64,000 nt of DNA, from positions 23,691 through 87,690 of the forward strand of contig JBBSGB010000013.1 in NCBI GenBank assembly GCA_038254545.1, given 5' to 3'. This DNA comes from CAHJXF01 sp038254545 (GTDB lineage: Bacteria; Pseudomonadota; Gammaproteobacteria; Burkholderiales; Burkholderiaceae_D). The translations under genes were made by a program, and so were the position numbers. Below, in pieces: positions 54,065-62,709 of this stretch. The notes beneath the pieces were generated by a model. The model had not been told where the DNA came from. It did not search any database and saw nothing but the letters and a program-made list of their open reading frames with translations. The first letter of the stretch is position 1, and every line of letters starts with the position of its first letter.

Positions 54065-55785
54065 AGATAGCGCAGCGTCGCATCGATCGTGATGCCCACG
54101 ACGCGCTGGTCGCGTCGGGCATCGCACCTTTCTTTGCGCGCCTATATGCAGCGCGCGGTGTCTCGCATCCGCGCGAGCTCAATCGCGATCTGTCGCGCCT
54201 GCTGCCGCCGTCGCTGCTGCTGCATGCAAATCGCGCCGCCGTGCTGCTGGCCGACGCGATCGCGCGCGACCAACGTATCTGCATCGTCGCCGATTACGAC
54301 TGCGACGGCGCGACCGCGTGCGCGGTCGGGCTGCGCGGCCTGAAGCTGCTCGGTGCGAGCCACGTCGACTACATCGTTCCCAATCGCTTCGAATACGGCT
54401 ATGGGCTCACCCCGGAAATCGTCGCGCTCGCAAAAAGCGAGAAAGAGCCCGACCTGATCGTCACGGTCGACAACGGCATCGCGAGCATCGAAGGGGTCGA
54501 CGCCGCGAATCGCCTGGGCATCGCTGTCCTCGTCACCGATCATCACCTGCCGGCTGCGCACCTGCCCGAGGCCGCGTGCATCGTCAATCCCAACCAGCCG
54601 GGATGCGGCTTTCCGAGCAAGCATCTGGCCGGCGTCGGCGTGATGTTCTACGTGTTGTTCGCGTTGCGCGCGGAACTGCGTCGCCGCGAAGTCTTCGAGG
54701 CCGCGCAACAGCCACGGCTTGACGGCCTGCTCGACCTCGTCGCGCTGGGCACTGTCGCCGACGTGGTGCGCCTGGACGCCAACAATCGTCTCTTGGTCGC
54801 GCAGGGACTCGAGCGCATACGCGCGGGTCGTGCACAGGCGGGCATCGCCGCGCTGTTTCGCGTCTCGGGCCGCGAAGCACGCAGCGCCGGTGCGTTCGAT
54901 CTGGGCTTCGCGCTCGGCCCGCGCATCAATGCGGCCGGGCGTCTCGCCGACATGACGCTCGGCATCGAGTGCCTGACCACCGACGATCCCGTGCGCGCGA
55001 CGGAGATCGCCACGCAACTGGACGCGATCAACCGCGAACGGCGCGACATCGAGGCGACGATGCAGGAGACCGCGCTCGCGGCGATCGAAACCCGCAGCCG
55101 TGCGTTCCAGGAACAGGTCGAAGGACGTCCGGATGCAGTGCTGCGCGCAGCGATCGTTCTCTTCGACGCGGGGTGGCATCAGGGTGTGGTCGGCATCGTC
55201 GCATCGCGTATGAAGGATAGCTTCCATCGGCCCACGATCGCGTTCGCACCCGCGGCCGACGGCACGCTGCGCGGTTCGGGCCGCTCGATCGCCGGCTTGC
55301 ATCTGCGCGACGCGCTCGACCTCGTGTTCAAGCGCGAGCCCGGTCTCATCGAGAAATTCGGAGGGCATGCGATGGCCGCCGGCCTGACGATCGCGCGTGC
55401 AAACCTTCCGCGCTTCGAAGCCGCGTTCGAAAAGGCCGTGTGCGCAATGCTCGATCCCGCGCTTCTAACGCGCACCATCGAGACCGACGGTCCGCTGGAC
55501 GAAGAGTCAGCCACGATCGCGACTGTGCGCGCCCTCGACGCGCAGGTCTGGGGGCAGGGCTTTGCGGCGCCGTTGTTCGCCGATGCCTTCGAGATCCAGA
55601 GTCAGCGCATCGTGAAAGAAAAACATTTGAAGCTGACGATGAGGAAGCGCGGCAGAATGTTCGATGCAATCTGGTTCAACCATGTCGTCACGCTGCCTGA
55701 TCGCGCGCACGTGGTCTATCGCATCGCAGCCGATTCGTACAACGGCAGTACGCGACTGCAGCTGATCGTGGAGTTTGCGGAGTAA
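54061..55785 (+). CDS. recJ: Single-stranded-DNA-specific exonuclease RecJ
   Basis: 5'-3' ssDNA exonuclease for RecF-pathway repair and mismatch repair. The 574-residue product has a DHH domain with VADYDCDGATACAVGLRGL and LVTDHHLPAAHLPEA (the DHH motif). The helical connector carries FALGPRINAAGRL. A DHHA1 domain has FGGHAMAAGLTI, and a C-terminal OB-fold follows. ATG 54061 overlaps the upstream stop (ATGA). Confidence 0.97.
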   Translation: MKIAQRRIDRDAHDALVASGIAPFFARLYAARGVSHPRELNRDLSRLLPPSLLLHANRAAVLLADAIARDQRICIVADYDCDGATACAVGLRGLKLLGASHVDYIVPNRFEYGYGLTPEIVALAKSEKEPDLIVTVDNGIASIEGVDAANRLGIAVLVTDHHLPAAHLPEAACIVNPNQPGCGFPSKHLAGVGVMFYVLFALRAELRRREVFEAAQQPRLDGLLDLVALGTVADVVRLDANNRLLVAQGLERIRAGRAQAGIAALFRVSGREARSAGAFDLGFALGPRINAAGRLADMTLGIECLTTDDPVRATEIATQLDAINRERRDIEATMQETALAAIETRSRAFQEQVEGRPDAVLRAAIVLFDAGWHQGVVGIVASRMKDSFHRPTIAFAPAADGTLRGSGRSIAGLHLRDALDLVFKREPGLIEKFGGHAMAAGLTIARANLPRFEAAFEKAVCAMLDPALLTRTIETDGPLDEESATIATVRALDAQVWGQGFAAPLFADAFEIQSQRIVKEKHLKLTMRKRGRMFDAIWFNHVVTLPDRAHVVYRIAADSYNGSTRLQLIVEFAE

Positions 55786-55872
55786 TTGCGTCTGCCTTCG
55801 GGGGAAATCAGTGGGGATGGGTCTGTGCGGAGGTGTTAGCATCCCCGACCTGAGCGCAACTCGGGGGACATC

Positions 55873-56481
55873 ATGAAATCAAAACGATGGACGCTTCTCG
55901 CGGCCGGGATCTTGGCACTGTGGGCGACGACGGCGCAGGCCCAAAGCTGTCTTGGGCGCCCCGACTTCGACGCATGCATGGCACGCATCAACAGTGCCAA
56001 TCAAGCTCGAACCACGGCAGCCCAGCAACAGTTATGGCGGAACTATCTCCAGACCAATGGCCCGTGGCTGCGCCAGCAATACAGCCAATATCGCGGGCCC
56101 ATGACCTTCGAACAGTTCGCCTATTGGAACCTCATGACAGCGAATGGAACCAATATCGCGGGCGCCGCCAAAGCACAGCAGGATCAGTTTCAAGGGAATC
56201 AGAGAGCCCATGAAACGATCCAGCAAGGCAACGATTCGTACAAGCAGGGCATGTACGACAACAGCGCGCGAACCAGCCGCACCGCCGAGAACTACAATCA
56301 AGGCGCAGTTCGCGGCAACACGGCGGTGACCGATCCCCGCAGCGGGCAGCGGCAGTGGCTCCCATACGCCCAGCCTTACAACCAGCCGTTTACCTCGGGC
56401 GGACAGACCTACATCCAGAACGAGAAGGGCTACTATCAATGGACCGGCAGCGGCTGGACATTGATGCAGCCGGGGCGCTGA
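55873..56481 (+). CDS. Secreted Gln/Asn/Tyr-rich protein of unknown function
   Basis: A 202-residue exported protein with a signal peptide (MKSKRWTLLAAGILALWATT, cleavage near AQAQ). Two cysteines lie near the mature N-terminus (SCLGRPDFDACMARIN). The rest is rich in Gln, Asn and Tyr, with NSANQARTTAAQQQLWRNYL and the C-terminal YYQWTGSGWTLMQPGR, a Trp/Tyr motif seen in small beta-sheet envelope proteins. I do not recognise a family. It is preceded by GGGGGACATC and stands alone. Confidence 0.75.
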   Translation: MKSKRWTLLAAGILALWATTAQAQSCLGRPDFDACMARINSANQARTTAAQQQLWRNYLQTNGPWLRQQYSQYRGPMTFEQFAYWNLMTANGTNIAGAAKAQQDQFQGNQRAHETIQQGNDSYKQGMYDNSARTSRTAENYNQGAVRGNTAVTDPRSGQRQWLPYAQPYNQPFTSGGQTYIQNEKGYYQWTGSGWTLMQPGR

Positions 56482-56633
56482 GGCATTGCTTTGCGACGGA
56501 CTTGCCGCTGAAGCGGCGACGATTACGACGCGATCGACGACAGGGCGTTGTTGCGCAACGAGGATCCCGGCGGTACGCCATCAGCTCGAAGAGGAAACCG
56601 ACTGAGCAGAGCTGACGCGCAAGACCCTTCAAG

Positions 56634-57211
56634 TCAGTGCAAGGGCGAGACTCCGATCAGCCACAAATGCACGCCCATGATGAAAGCTGCATAGATGGCG
56701 AGGCCTCCCGCCACGGCAATCAAGTCGTTGATCTTGGAGGCAGGCGCTCCCCGGACGACATGCGGCACAGTTCGGCGCATGACCGCCATGCGGTCGAGCA
56801 CGGCCCAAGCCAGGAAAGCGCCGAAGAGCAACACGTCGGCCTGCGTGCCGTTCGCGAGCAAGTGCGCGAGCGCCCAGATTATGATCGCCAGCAGCATCGG
56901 GTGCTTGATCGCGCTCTGGATGCGCCCCGGCAGATACGCGGCCAACAGCACAGCGGAAACACCGGCAGCATCAGCAGCAAGGCGACGTGGCGCATCGCTG
57001 CCGGCGGCGCGTAGAGGATCGGCGAACTCTGGCGAGCCGCACCGTAGCCGTAGAGCAGCAGCGCGAAGCCGATCAGTGACACCACCGAATAGGCGCCTTT
57101 CCATGCCCGCTCGCCGCGTCGCGCGAGCTGTGCGTCTCGCCACGCGGGCGCGACGATGGAAACCGAATGAATCCCGAGAAAAATGATCAAGCCCGCGATC
57201 AACAGCGTCAT
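56634..57211 (-). pseudogene. nnrU: NnrU-family membrane protein gene with one frameshift
   Basis: The 5' part (from 57211) reads MTLLIAGLIIFLGIHSVSIV and YSVVSLIGFALLLYGYGAAR, then LLLMLPVF. The 3' part in another frame reads SAVLLAAYLPGRIQSAIKHP and LAHLLANGTQADVLLFGAF. Together they make an NnrU protein of about 190 residues, a haem- or denitrification-linked membrane protein, with HP and AHLLANG motifs intact. The frames join near 56956 where GTGTTTCCGCTG seems to lack one T. This may be a genuine loss of function or an indel error. Confidence 0.8.
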
Positions 57212-57296
57212 GACATGCTCCCTTTGCGAGGCGTTATCTTAAACAATGCAAAGCGTGGCGGATGGCCGCCACGCGCGGCTGTGCGAACATCGATCC

Positions 57297-58335
57297 ATGT
57301 CCACTCGCGACCCGTTGCCCGCCGAGCGCGGCGAGCCTCACGCTGCGACCACACGTCGCGACCTGATCGAACGCATCGCCGACCGCTTCCACATCTCGCC
57401 GCGCGAAGCCTTGATCGCGCTCTTGCCGGTCGTGCTGTTGCTCGTGCTGGTCGGCTACGTCGCCCAGCGCTTCGTGCGACCCGCGCCGCCTTCTACGATC
57501 CAGATGACCGTCGGCAACCCCGGGCGGCGCCTACGACGAATTCGCCGTCAAGGCCTTGCAGGACGGCAAGCTCGACATCGCCTTCCTGATCGGCGCCCCC
57601 GAGTCGCCCCTCATTCGCTCGCTGTTCGGCAGTTCGCTGCACATCGTGAGCCTGGCACAGTCCGAAGCGATCGCGCGCTATTTCCCGACGCTGACGCCGC
57701 TGGTCCTGCCGCAAGGCGCGGTCGACCTGGCTGACGGCAAACCTTCACACGATGTCAGGCTGCTCGCCGCGACATCGATGCTGGTCGCGCGCGACGATCT
57801 GCATCCGGCGCTCGTCTCGCTGCTGCTCGAAGCGGCGACCGAAGTGCATGGCGGGCCGGGTCTGTTCCAGCAGCGCGGCGAGTTTCCGTCGGCCAAGGTG
57901 CAGGATTTTCCGATCTCGGAACAGGCGTCGCGCTGGTTCAAGTCGGGTCGCCCGTTCCTGCAACGCTACCTGCCGTTCTGGCTCGCCAATCTGTTCGAGC
58001 GCCTGCTCGTGATCATCGTGCCGATCGTCGCGCTGATGATTCCCCTGATGCGCATCGTTCCCGCGCTCTACAGCTGGCGCGTGCGATCGAAGGTGTTTCG
58101 CTGGTACGGCGAGGTCAAGGCACTCGAGGTGCGGGCGCTCGAGGGGCATGGCGACGAGGGCATCAAGCGCGAGGAAGCGATGCGTCTGGAAGAAATCGAA
58201 CGCGCCGTGGGCGCGCTCAAGATCCCGCTCTCGTTCTATCACGAGGTGCATCTGCTGCGCGCTCACATCGACATGGTGAGAAGGCATCTCGGGGTCGACA
58301 TCGCGACGCCGCCGAAACATCCCGTCGCGGCCTGA
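57297..58335 (+). pseudogene. TAXI-type TRAP transporter solute-binding protein gene, internally deleted and frameshifted
   Basis: The 5' part reads RDLIERIADRFHISPREALI, then the anchor helix ALLPVVLLLVLVGYVAQRFV and QMTVGNP. Near 57522 the frame changes and GGAYDEFAVKALQDGKLDIA follows, then FLIGAPES and a normal C-terminus. That C-terminus includes HPALVSLLLEAATEVHGGPG, RYLPFWLANLFERLLVIIVP and a cytosolic helical end. In full-length homologues some 150-180 residues of the ligand-binding core lie between GGAYDEFA and the ALQDGK segment; here they are absent. The product could not bind ligand normally. Transporter permease genes are not adjacent. Confidence 0.78.
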
Positions 58336-58384
58336 GGCCTCACGTACAATCGGCCCCCTTCATGGAACCGCCGACCACAGAAAC

Positions 58385-59489
58385 ATGGAAGCTGAACGCC
58401 TCAACCTGATTGCCGCCCTGCTTGCCGATCTGCGCGCCCGCGCCGACGAGGCGCGGAGGTATCTTTGACTTCGATGCCAAAGCGAATCGGCTGAACGAAG
58501 TCAACGACGCGCTCGAGGATCCCAAGGTCTGGGACGACGCGAAGCGCGCGCAGGATCTCGGCCGCGAGAAGAAGGCACTCGAAGATGTAGTCGCAACGCT
58601 GACCAGGCTCGATAGCGACCTCACCGACGCCAACGATCTGTTCGCGATGGCGAAGGAAGAGGGCGACGACGCGACGCTGATCGCGGTCGAATCCGATACC
58701 GAAGCGCTGAAGAAGATCGTCGAGGCGATGGAGTTCCGTCGCATGTTCGCCAACGAGGCCGATGCATTCAACTGCTTCCTCGACATCCAGGCCGGCGCCG
58801 GCGGCACCGAGGCGCAGGACTGGGCGCAGATGCTCGAACGCCAGTACCTGAAGTACGCCGAGCGCAAGGGCTTCAAGGCAGAGCTGCTCGAGGAGTCCCA
58901 AGGCGAGACCGCGGGCATCAAGAGCGCCACCATCAAGATCGAGGGCGAGTACGCCTACGGCTATCTGCGCACCGAGACCGGCGTGCATCGGCTGGTTCGC
59001 AAGAGCCCGTTCGATTCGGCCGGTGGCCGCCATACCTCGTTCGCGAGCGTGTTCGTCTATCCGGAAGTGGACGACTCGATCGAGGTCGAGATCAATCCGG
59101 CGGATCTCCGCATCGACACTTTTCGCGCGTCAGGCGCGGGCGGCCAGCACATCAACAAGACCGATTCGGCGATCCGCATCACACACAACCCAACCGGCAT
59201 CGTCGTGCAGTGCCAGAACGATCGCAGCCAGCACAGGAACCGCGCCGAGGCGATGGCGATGCTGAAGTCGCGCCTCTACGAAGCCGAGTTGAGGAAGCGC
59301 CAGGTCCAGCAGGACAAGCTCGAAGCGTCGAAGACCGATGTCGGCTGGGGGCACCAGATCCGCTCGTACGTGCTCGACCAGTCGCGCATCAAGGATCTGC
59401 GCACCAACGTCGAGACCGGCAACACGCAGAAGGTGCTCGATGGCGATCTCGATCTGTTCATCGAAGCGAGTTTGAAGCAGGGGGTTTAG
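58385..59489 (+). CDS. prfB: Peptide chain release factor 2 (programmed +1 frameshift)
   Basis: Terminates translation at UGA and UAA. Translation starts at ATG 58385 and reads 27 codons to CTT, meeting an in-frame UGA at 58466-58468. A +1 shift at CTTTGAC, with an upstream GGAGG mimic of the ribosome site (CGGAGGTATCTTTGAC), continues in the second frame from 58467, giving about 367 residues. The product has LDIQAGAGGTEAQDWAQML, the GGQ motif in FRASGAGGQHINKTDSAIRI, and the C-terminal helix. Low RF2 favours shifting, the known autoregulation. It should be annotated as join(58385..58465,58467..59489). Confidence 0.95.
58453..58469 (+). promoter_or_regulatory. RF2 programmed frameshift site
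   Basis: The sequence GCGGAGGTATCTTTGAC contains a Shine-Dalgarno-like GGAGG three bases upstream of the slippery CTT, followed by the UGA stop and a C that weakens termination. This is the conserved layout of the prfB recoding signal. Confidence 0.93.
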
Positions 59490-59490
59490 C

Positions 59491-59924
59491 GTGGGAATCA
59501 CGATTCGCACTATCCGTCCCGACGAGCATGAAGCCGCTCGTCGCTTGCTGCTCGACAACGGATGGGAGGGTGTGCGCTTCGAACCTTCGGCGTTCGAGAC
59601 GCTCATCGAGAACTCGCGCGCGAATCATGGGTCGCCATCGAGGACGGACGCGTCGTCGGCTTCGCGCGCGCACTTGGAGACGGCTGCTTCAACGGTTACC
59701 TGTCGATGCTGGTCGTGGATGCGAATCGCAGGAAGCAAGGCGTTGGTCGCGCGCTCGTGGAGCGGGTCATGGGTGACAACGTCGACATGACGTGGGTCCT
59801 GCGCGCGGCGCGCCCGGACGTACAGGGCTTCTACGAGAAGCTCGGGTTTCGGATGTCGACGGTCGCGATGGAGCGCACGCGTCGGCCGGCAACGAAGGAC
59901 ACCAACCAGGGCCCCACATCATGA
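59491..59924 (+). pseudogene. GNAT acetyltransferase gene with one frameshift
   Basis: The 5' frame reads MGITIRTIRPDEHEAARRLL and FEPSAFETLIENSRA. The rest continues in another frame: SWVAIEDGRVVGFARALGDG, then LSMLVVDANRRKQGVGRALV and a C-terminal FYEKLGFRMSTVAMERT. Together they make a normal GNAT of about 140 residues. The break lies near 59620 in a CGCGCGCG run that seems one base short, a context prone to slippage or indel error. It starts 1 bp after prfB and its 3' end overlaps the SDR start (ATGA), so it sits in a tight operon. Confidence 0.8.
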
Positions 59925-60670
59925 ACGTCGTCATCCTCACCGGCGCATCGCGCGGCCTCGGCGCTGCCATGGCCGCGCGATTGATCGCGCCCGATTGCCA
60001 ATTGATCTGCATTTCGCGCAAGCCCAACGAGGCGCTCGCCGAAATCGCACGCGCGAAGGGCGCGGCGCTCGACTGGTATCTGCAGGATCTGGCCGACGCC
60101 GATGCGACCGACGACCTCGCGCGATCGATCTGCTCGACCCTGCCGAACGATGCCTCGCGCTACGCGCTGATTCACAACGCCGGACTCGCGGAGCCGGTCG
60201 GCAGGCTAGCCACGCTCGACGTGAAAGCATTGGCCCCGGCGGCACACGTGAACCTCACGGCCGCGATGATCTTCACCGCGCGTCTGCTCGCGGCCACGAA
60301 GCGCTTCCATGGCGAGCGACGCATCCTCAACATCTCGTCGGGGCTGGCACGCCGGCCAATGGATGGCGCCGCGGCCTATTGCGCGACCAAGGCGGGTCTG
60401 GACATGTTCACGCGTTGCATCAACGCCGAAGCGCAGGCGACGCAGGCGCGGGTGCGCGCGGTGTCGCTCGCGCCCGGCGTGATCGACACCGACATGCAGA
60501 TCGGCATGCGCGGTCATGATGCGGCGCGCTTTCCGGAATCGAAAACCTTTCGCGCGATGAAGGAAGAAGGGCGGCTTTCGTCGCCCGATACGGTGGCCGA
60601 GAAGATCGTCGCTTTTCTCGAGCGCGACGACTTCGGCAAGACCGAGATCGACGACATCCGGAATTATTGA
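59921..60670 (+). CDS. Short-chain dehydrogenase/reductase
   Basis: A 249-residue classical SDR. The cofactor motif is TGASRGLG (TGxxxGxG), followed by HNAG, the catalytic Ser in LNISSGLA, and YCATKAG with the Tyr-x-x-x-Lys pair. The C-terminal part carries PGVIDTDMQ. It resembles sepiapterin reductase/benzil reductase-like proteins; the substrate is unknown. The ATG overlaps the frameshifted GNAT stop by 4 bp. It converges with the PHB depolymerase gene, the stops overlapping by 7 bp. Confidence 0.92.
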   Translation: MNVVILTGASRGLGAAMAARLIAPDCQLICISRKPNEALAEIARAKGAALDWYLQDLADADATDDLARSICSTLPNDASRYALIHNAGLAEPVGRLATLDVKALAPAAHVNLTAAMIFTARLLAATKRFHGERRILNISSGLARRPMDGAAAYCATKAGLDMFTRCINAEAQATQARVRAVSLAPGVIDTDMQIGMRGHDAARFPESKTFRAMKEEGRLSSPDTVAEKIVAFLERDDFGKTEIDDIRNY

Positions 60671-61845
60671 GCGCGCTGCGCGAGGAAAAAGCGAACCATC
60701 TCCACTGATGCGTCCGGACCCTTGGGGTCGGTGAACGACCCGCTGGCGTCCCCGCCCGACCAGGCATGCCCGGCGCCGTCCAGCATCCATGACTCGATCA
60801 AGGCGCGGCCGGTGGTATCGGAATGCACCGTGCGGCGGTAGCCGCGACCGTGAGGTGAATGACCGATTTCCGTAGTGGCGGGCAAACCGGGTTCACCGGC
60901 TTTTGCGACGAACGCGTTGCCGGCCTGCCGAATGATTTCGGCGCCGTTGCTTTGGCTGACGGTCTGATCACGGTCGCCATGGAACACGATGGTCGGCACA
61001 AACTGCGCGGCCTTCTTCTGCGATCCGACTGCGGCGCGCGGCTTGGAAGAGTCATGGGTTGCATGGCGGCCTCCGCGCATTGCGGCGAATGCGCTGGGCA
61101 TGTCATGAGCGGCGCCAAAAGGCAGGCCGGAATGCGCGCCGACGGCGGCGTACAGCTCCGGATAGGTCTCGCCAAGGATTACGGCCATGGCAGCGCCTGC
61201 CGAGAGACCCGCTACGAAGATGCGGCTCTGGTCGACGGGATGGTTCGCGACGATCTCGCGCGTGATACCAGCGATCAGCGAGGGCTCGCCGCTATCGCGC
61301 AACTGATCGAGAGACTTGAACCAATTCCAGCACTTCGATCCGTTGGCGTTGACCGCCTGCTGGGGGTACGCCACCAAGAAGCCGTGCTGCTCCGCGAGCC
61401 GATTCATCCGGGTCCCGACCGCGAAATCGTCGGCTGACTGCGTGCAGCCATGCAGCATCACGATCAACGGCATGGTCGCGGCCGATCTACGTGAAGGGAC
61501 GTAGAGTTTGTATGTCCGAGCCCCGGCGCGATTGCTGAATTTTCGCGTCACGAATTGTCCCGATGCGTCGGGCGCATTCGGAAGGGAGGAATCGCATGGA
61601 ATGATGGTCTGCTCCGGCGTCCCCCGGACTTCGCGGGCCACCACGTCGATGACCGAATCGTCAGGGCTCGACGCCGATCCTGCATGCAAGCCCGCTGATG
61701 CAAATGCCTGTCGAATGGTTTCTGTGACGCCGTGCACCAAGCCGGTCTTGGTCTGCAACCCGGCCGCGGTGAGCGCGATCTCTATCGTCTCGGTGATCGC
61801 ATTGGCGTGAAACGGCGGTGCTTGAAACGTGAAGCGGTGATTCAT
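60664..61845 (-). CDS. PHB depolymerase-family (LpqC-type) esterase
   Basis: Hydrolyses polyhydroxybutyrate-type or other short esters; intracellular or exported is unclear, as there is no signal peptide. The 393-residue product has the oxyanion region LIVMLHGCTQSADDFA, lipase box AGLSAGAAMA (Ser215), Asp in FHGDRDQTV and His in GAGHAWSGG. The first 60 residues contain two related helical repeats (ITETIEIALTAAGL and VTETIRQAFASAGL), perhaps a granule-binding or dimerising arm. GGAAAG precedes ATG 61845. It lies 28 bp after a CopG-type regulator gene, which may control it. Confidence 0.9.
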   Translation of the reverse strand: MNHRFTFQAPPFHANAITETIEIALTAAGLQTKTGLVHGVTETIRQAFASAGLHAGSASSPDDSVIDVVAREVRGTPEQTIIPCDSSLPNAPDASGQFVTRKFSNRAGARTYKLYVPSRRSAATMPLIVMLHGCTQSADDFAVGTRMNRLAEQHGFLVAYPQQAVNANGSKCWNWFKSLDQLRDSGEPSLIAGITREIVANHPVDQSRIFVAGLSAGAAMAVILGETYPELYAAVGAHSGLPFGAAHDMPSAFAAMRGGRHATHDSSKPRAAVGSQKKAAQFVPTIVFHGDRDQTVSQSNGAEIIRQAGNAFVAKAGEPGLPATTEIGHSPHGRGYRRTVHSDTTGRALIESWMLDGAGHAWSGGDASGSFTDPKGPDASVEMVRFFLAQRAQ

Positions 61846-61873
61846 CGAGTAACTTTCCGTGAGGTGGTCGTAT

Positions 61874-62302
61874 TCAGGAAATGCGGTCAGCGAGTGCACG
61901 CCGGACATCGGCGCTGGCGTGGAAAGCGCCGAGAACCGAAACCGATTCAATCGTGGCGCGGGCAAGCTTTGGAGAGACGTCGGCCGCAATTCGCGCCAGT
62001 CCGACGACCTGGATCTGCAATCGCCGCCCCGCTCCCAACAGCCGCTCGAGCTCGTCCTTGCTCACGTCAAGGAGACCCACGGTCAACACGCGTCGCGCCA
62101 CGGTCTGCTTGACGATGTCGGCATGCTGAAGGAGTTGATTTCGCACCGCTGTGCGCACGAGGTCGCTTCGATTCGAGTAGAAACCCTCCTGCACCAACAG
62201 GTCGATTTGACCCAGATCGACGACCCCGAGGTTGATCGTCATTTTCTCGGTCTCGCCGGCACGTTGCCGGGGTTCAACTAGGCTCTTGCGCACGTTTGCC
62301 AT
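61874..62302 (-). CDS. CopG-family (ribbon-helix-helix) transcriptional regulator
   Basis: A 142-residue regulator. The N-terminal part reads ETEKMTINLGVVDLGQIDLL, then EGFYSNRSDLVRTAVRNQLL, a ribbon-helix-helix DNA-binding unit. The rest is a helical region with LLDVSKDELERLL and Ala-rich helices. The start at 62302 gives the family-typical opening before ETEK; a shorter start at 62242 would still keep the DNA-binding core. It is upstream of, and on the same strand as, the PHB depolymerase, so it may regulate that gene. Confidence 0.85.
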   Translation of the reverse strand: MANVRKSLVEPRQRAGETEKMTINLGVVDLGQIDLLVQEGFYSNRSDLVRTAVRNQLLQHADIVKQTVARRVLTVGLLDVSKDELERLLGAGRRLQIQVVGLARIAADVSPKLARATIESVSVLGAFHASADVRRALADRIS

Positions 62303-62707
62303 CCAAGTAGAATCCAATTGGATGGTCATTGGAGCATAAGTATGATTATTTGTAAATTGGTCTGACTTGCGCCGATCAGAGTCATCTGGCGGCGCGCGCA
62401 ATTTCTCGATCGCTTCGAACGCCAAGGAGCGCTCGGTAGTGTCTCAGTTTGAAAGTCGGCTGCCGACCCGTTGCTGTCCTTCAACCGACGCCAGCGGACG
62501 ACAGCAAAGCAGCGGTTGCCGTCGGTCGCGGCGGGCCTGTGAACTTCCGCTCGAGGACGGATAACGGTCATCGCGCCGTTGAGGCGCCAATGTCAGTCAC
62601 CGTCCGGTCTTGGGTAGGCAGCAGACATCCGGAAGCGCCCAACGGCCGTCGGCCGATCGAATGTCCGCTACTCCCACGGTCGACGAGACGCTACCGACCC
62701 GTTGCTG
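62303..62707. other. Non-coding stretch with degenerate direct repeats
   Basis: About 400 bp between the regulator and the cysteine-synthase-like gene. The 16-mer CCGACCCGTTGCTGTC occurs at 62463-62478 and again at 62694-62709, the latter within a 19-of-20 match. Similar short motifs recur in between. No gene with a ribosome site or family match is visible. Its composition resembles degenerate repeat DNA at genome-fragment borders. Confidence 0.55.
62463..62478 (+). repeat. Direct repeat, copy 1 (16 bp)
   Basis: CCGACCCGTTGCTGTC, identical to the copy 231 bp further right; one more match is gained by extending left (19 of 20). Confidence 0.7.
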
Positions 62708-62709
62708 TC
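62694..62709 (+). repeat. Direct repeat, copy 2 (16 bp)
   Basis: Second copy of CCGACCCGTTGCTGTC. It overlaps the 3' end of the cysteine-synthase-like reading frame (stop at 62708), so that frame ends inside repeat DNA. Confidence 0.7.

Noticed and set aside
58385..59489. prfB as a frameshifted pseudogene
   Set aside because: The break is the conserved RF2 programmed +1 frameshift (CTT TGA C with upstream GGAGG), so the gene is functional.
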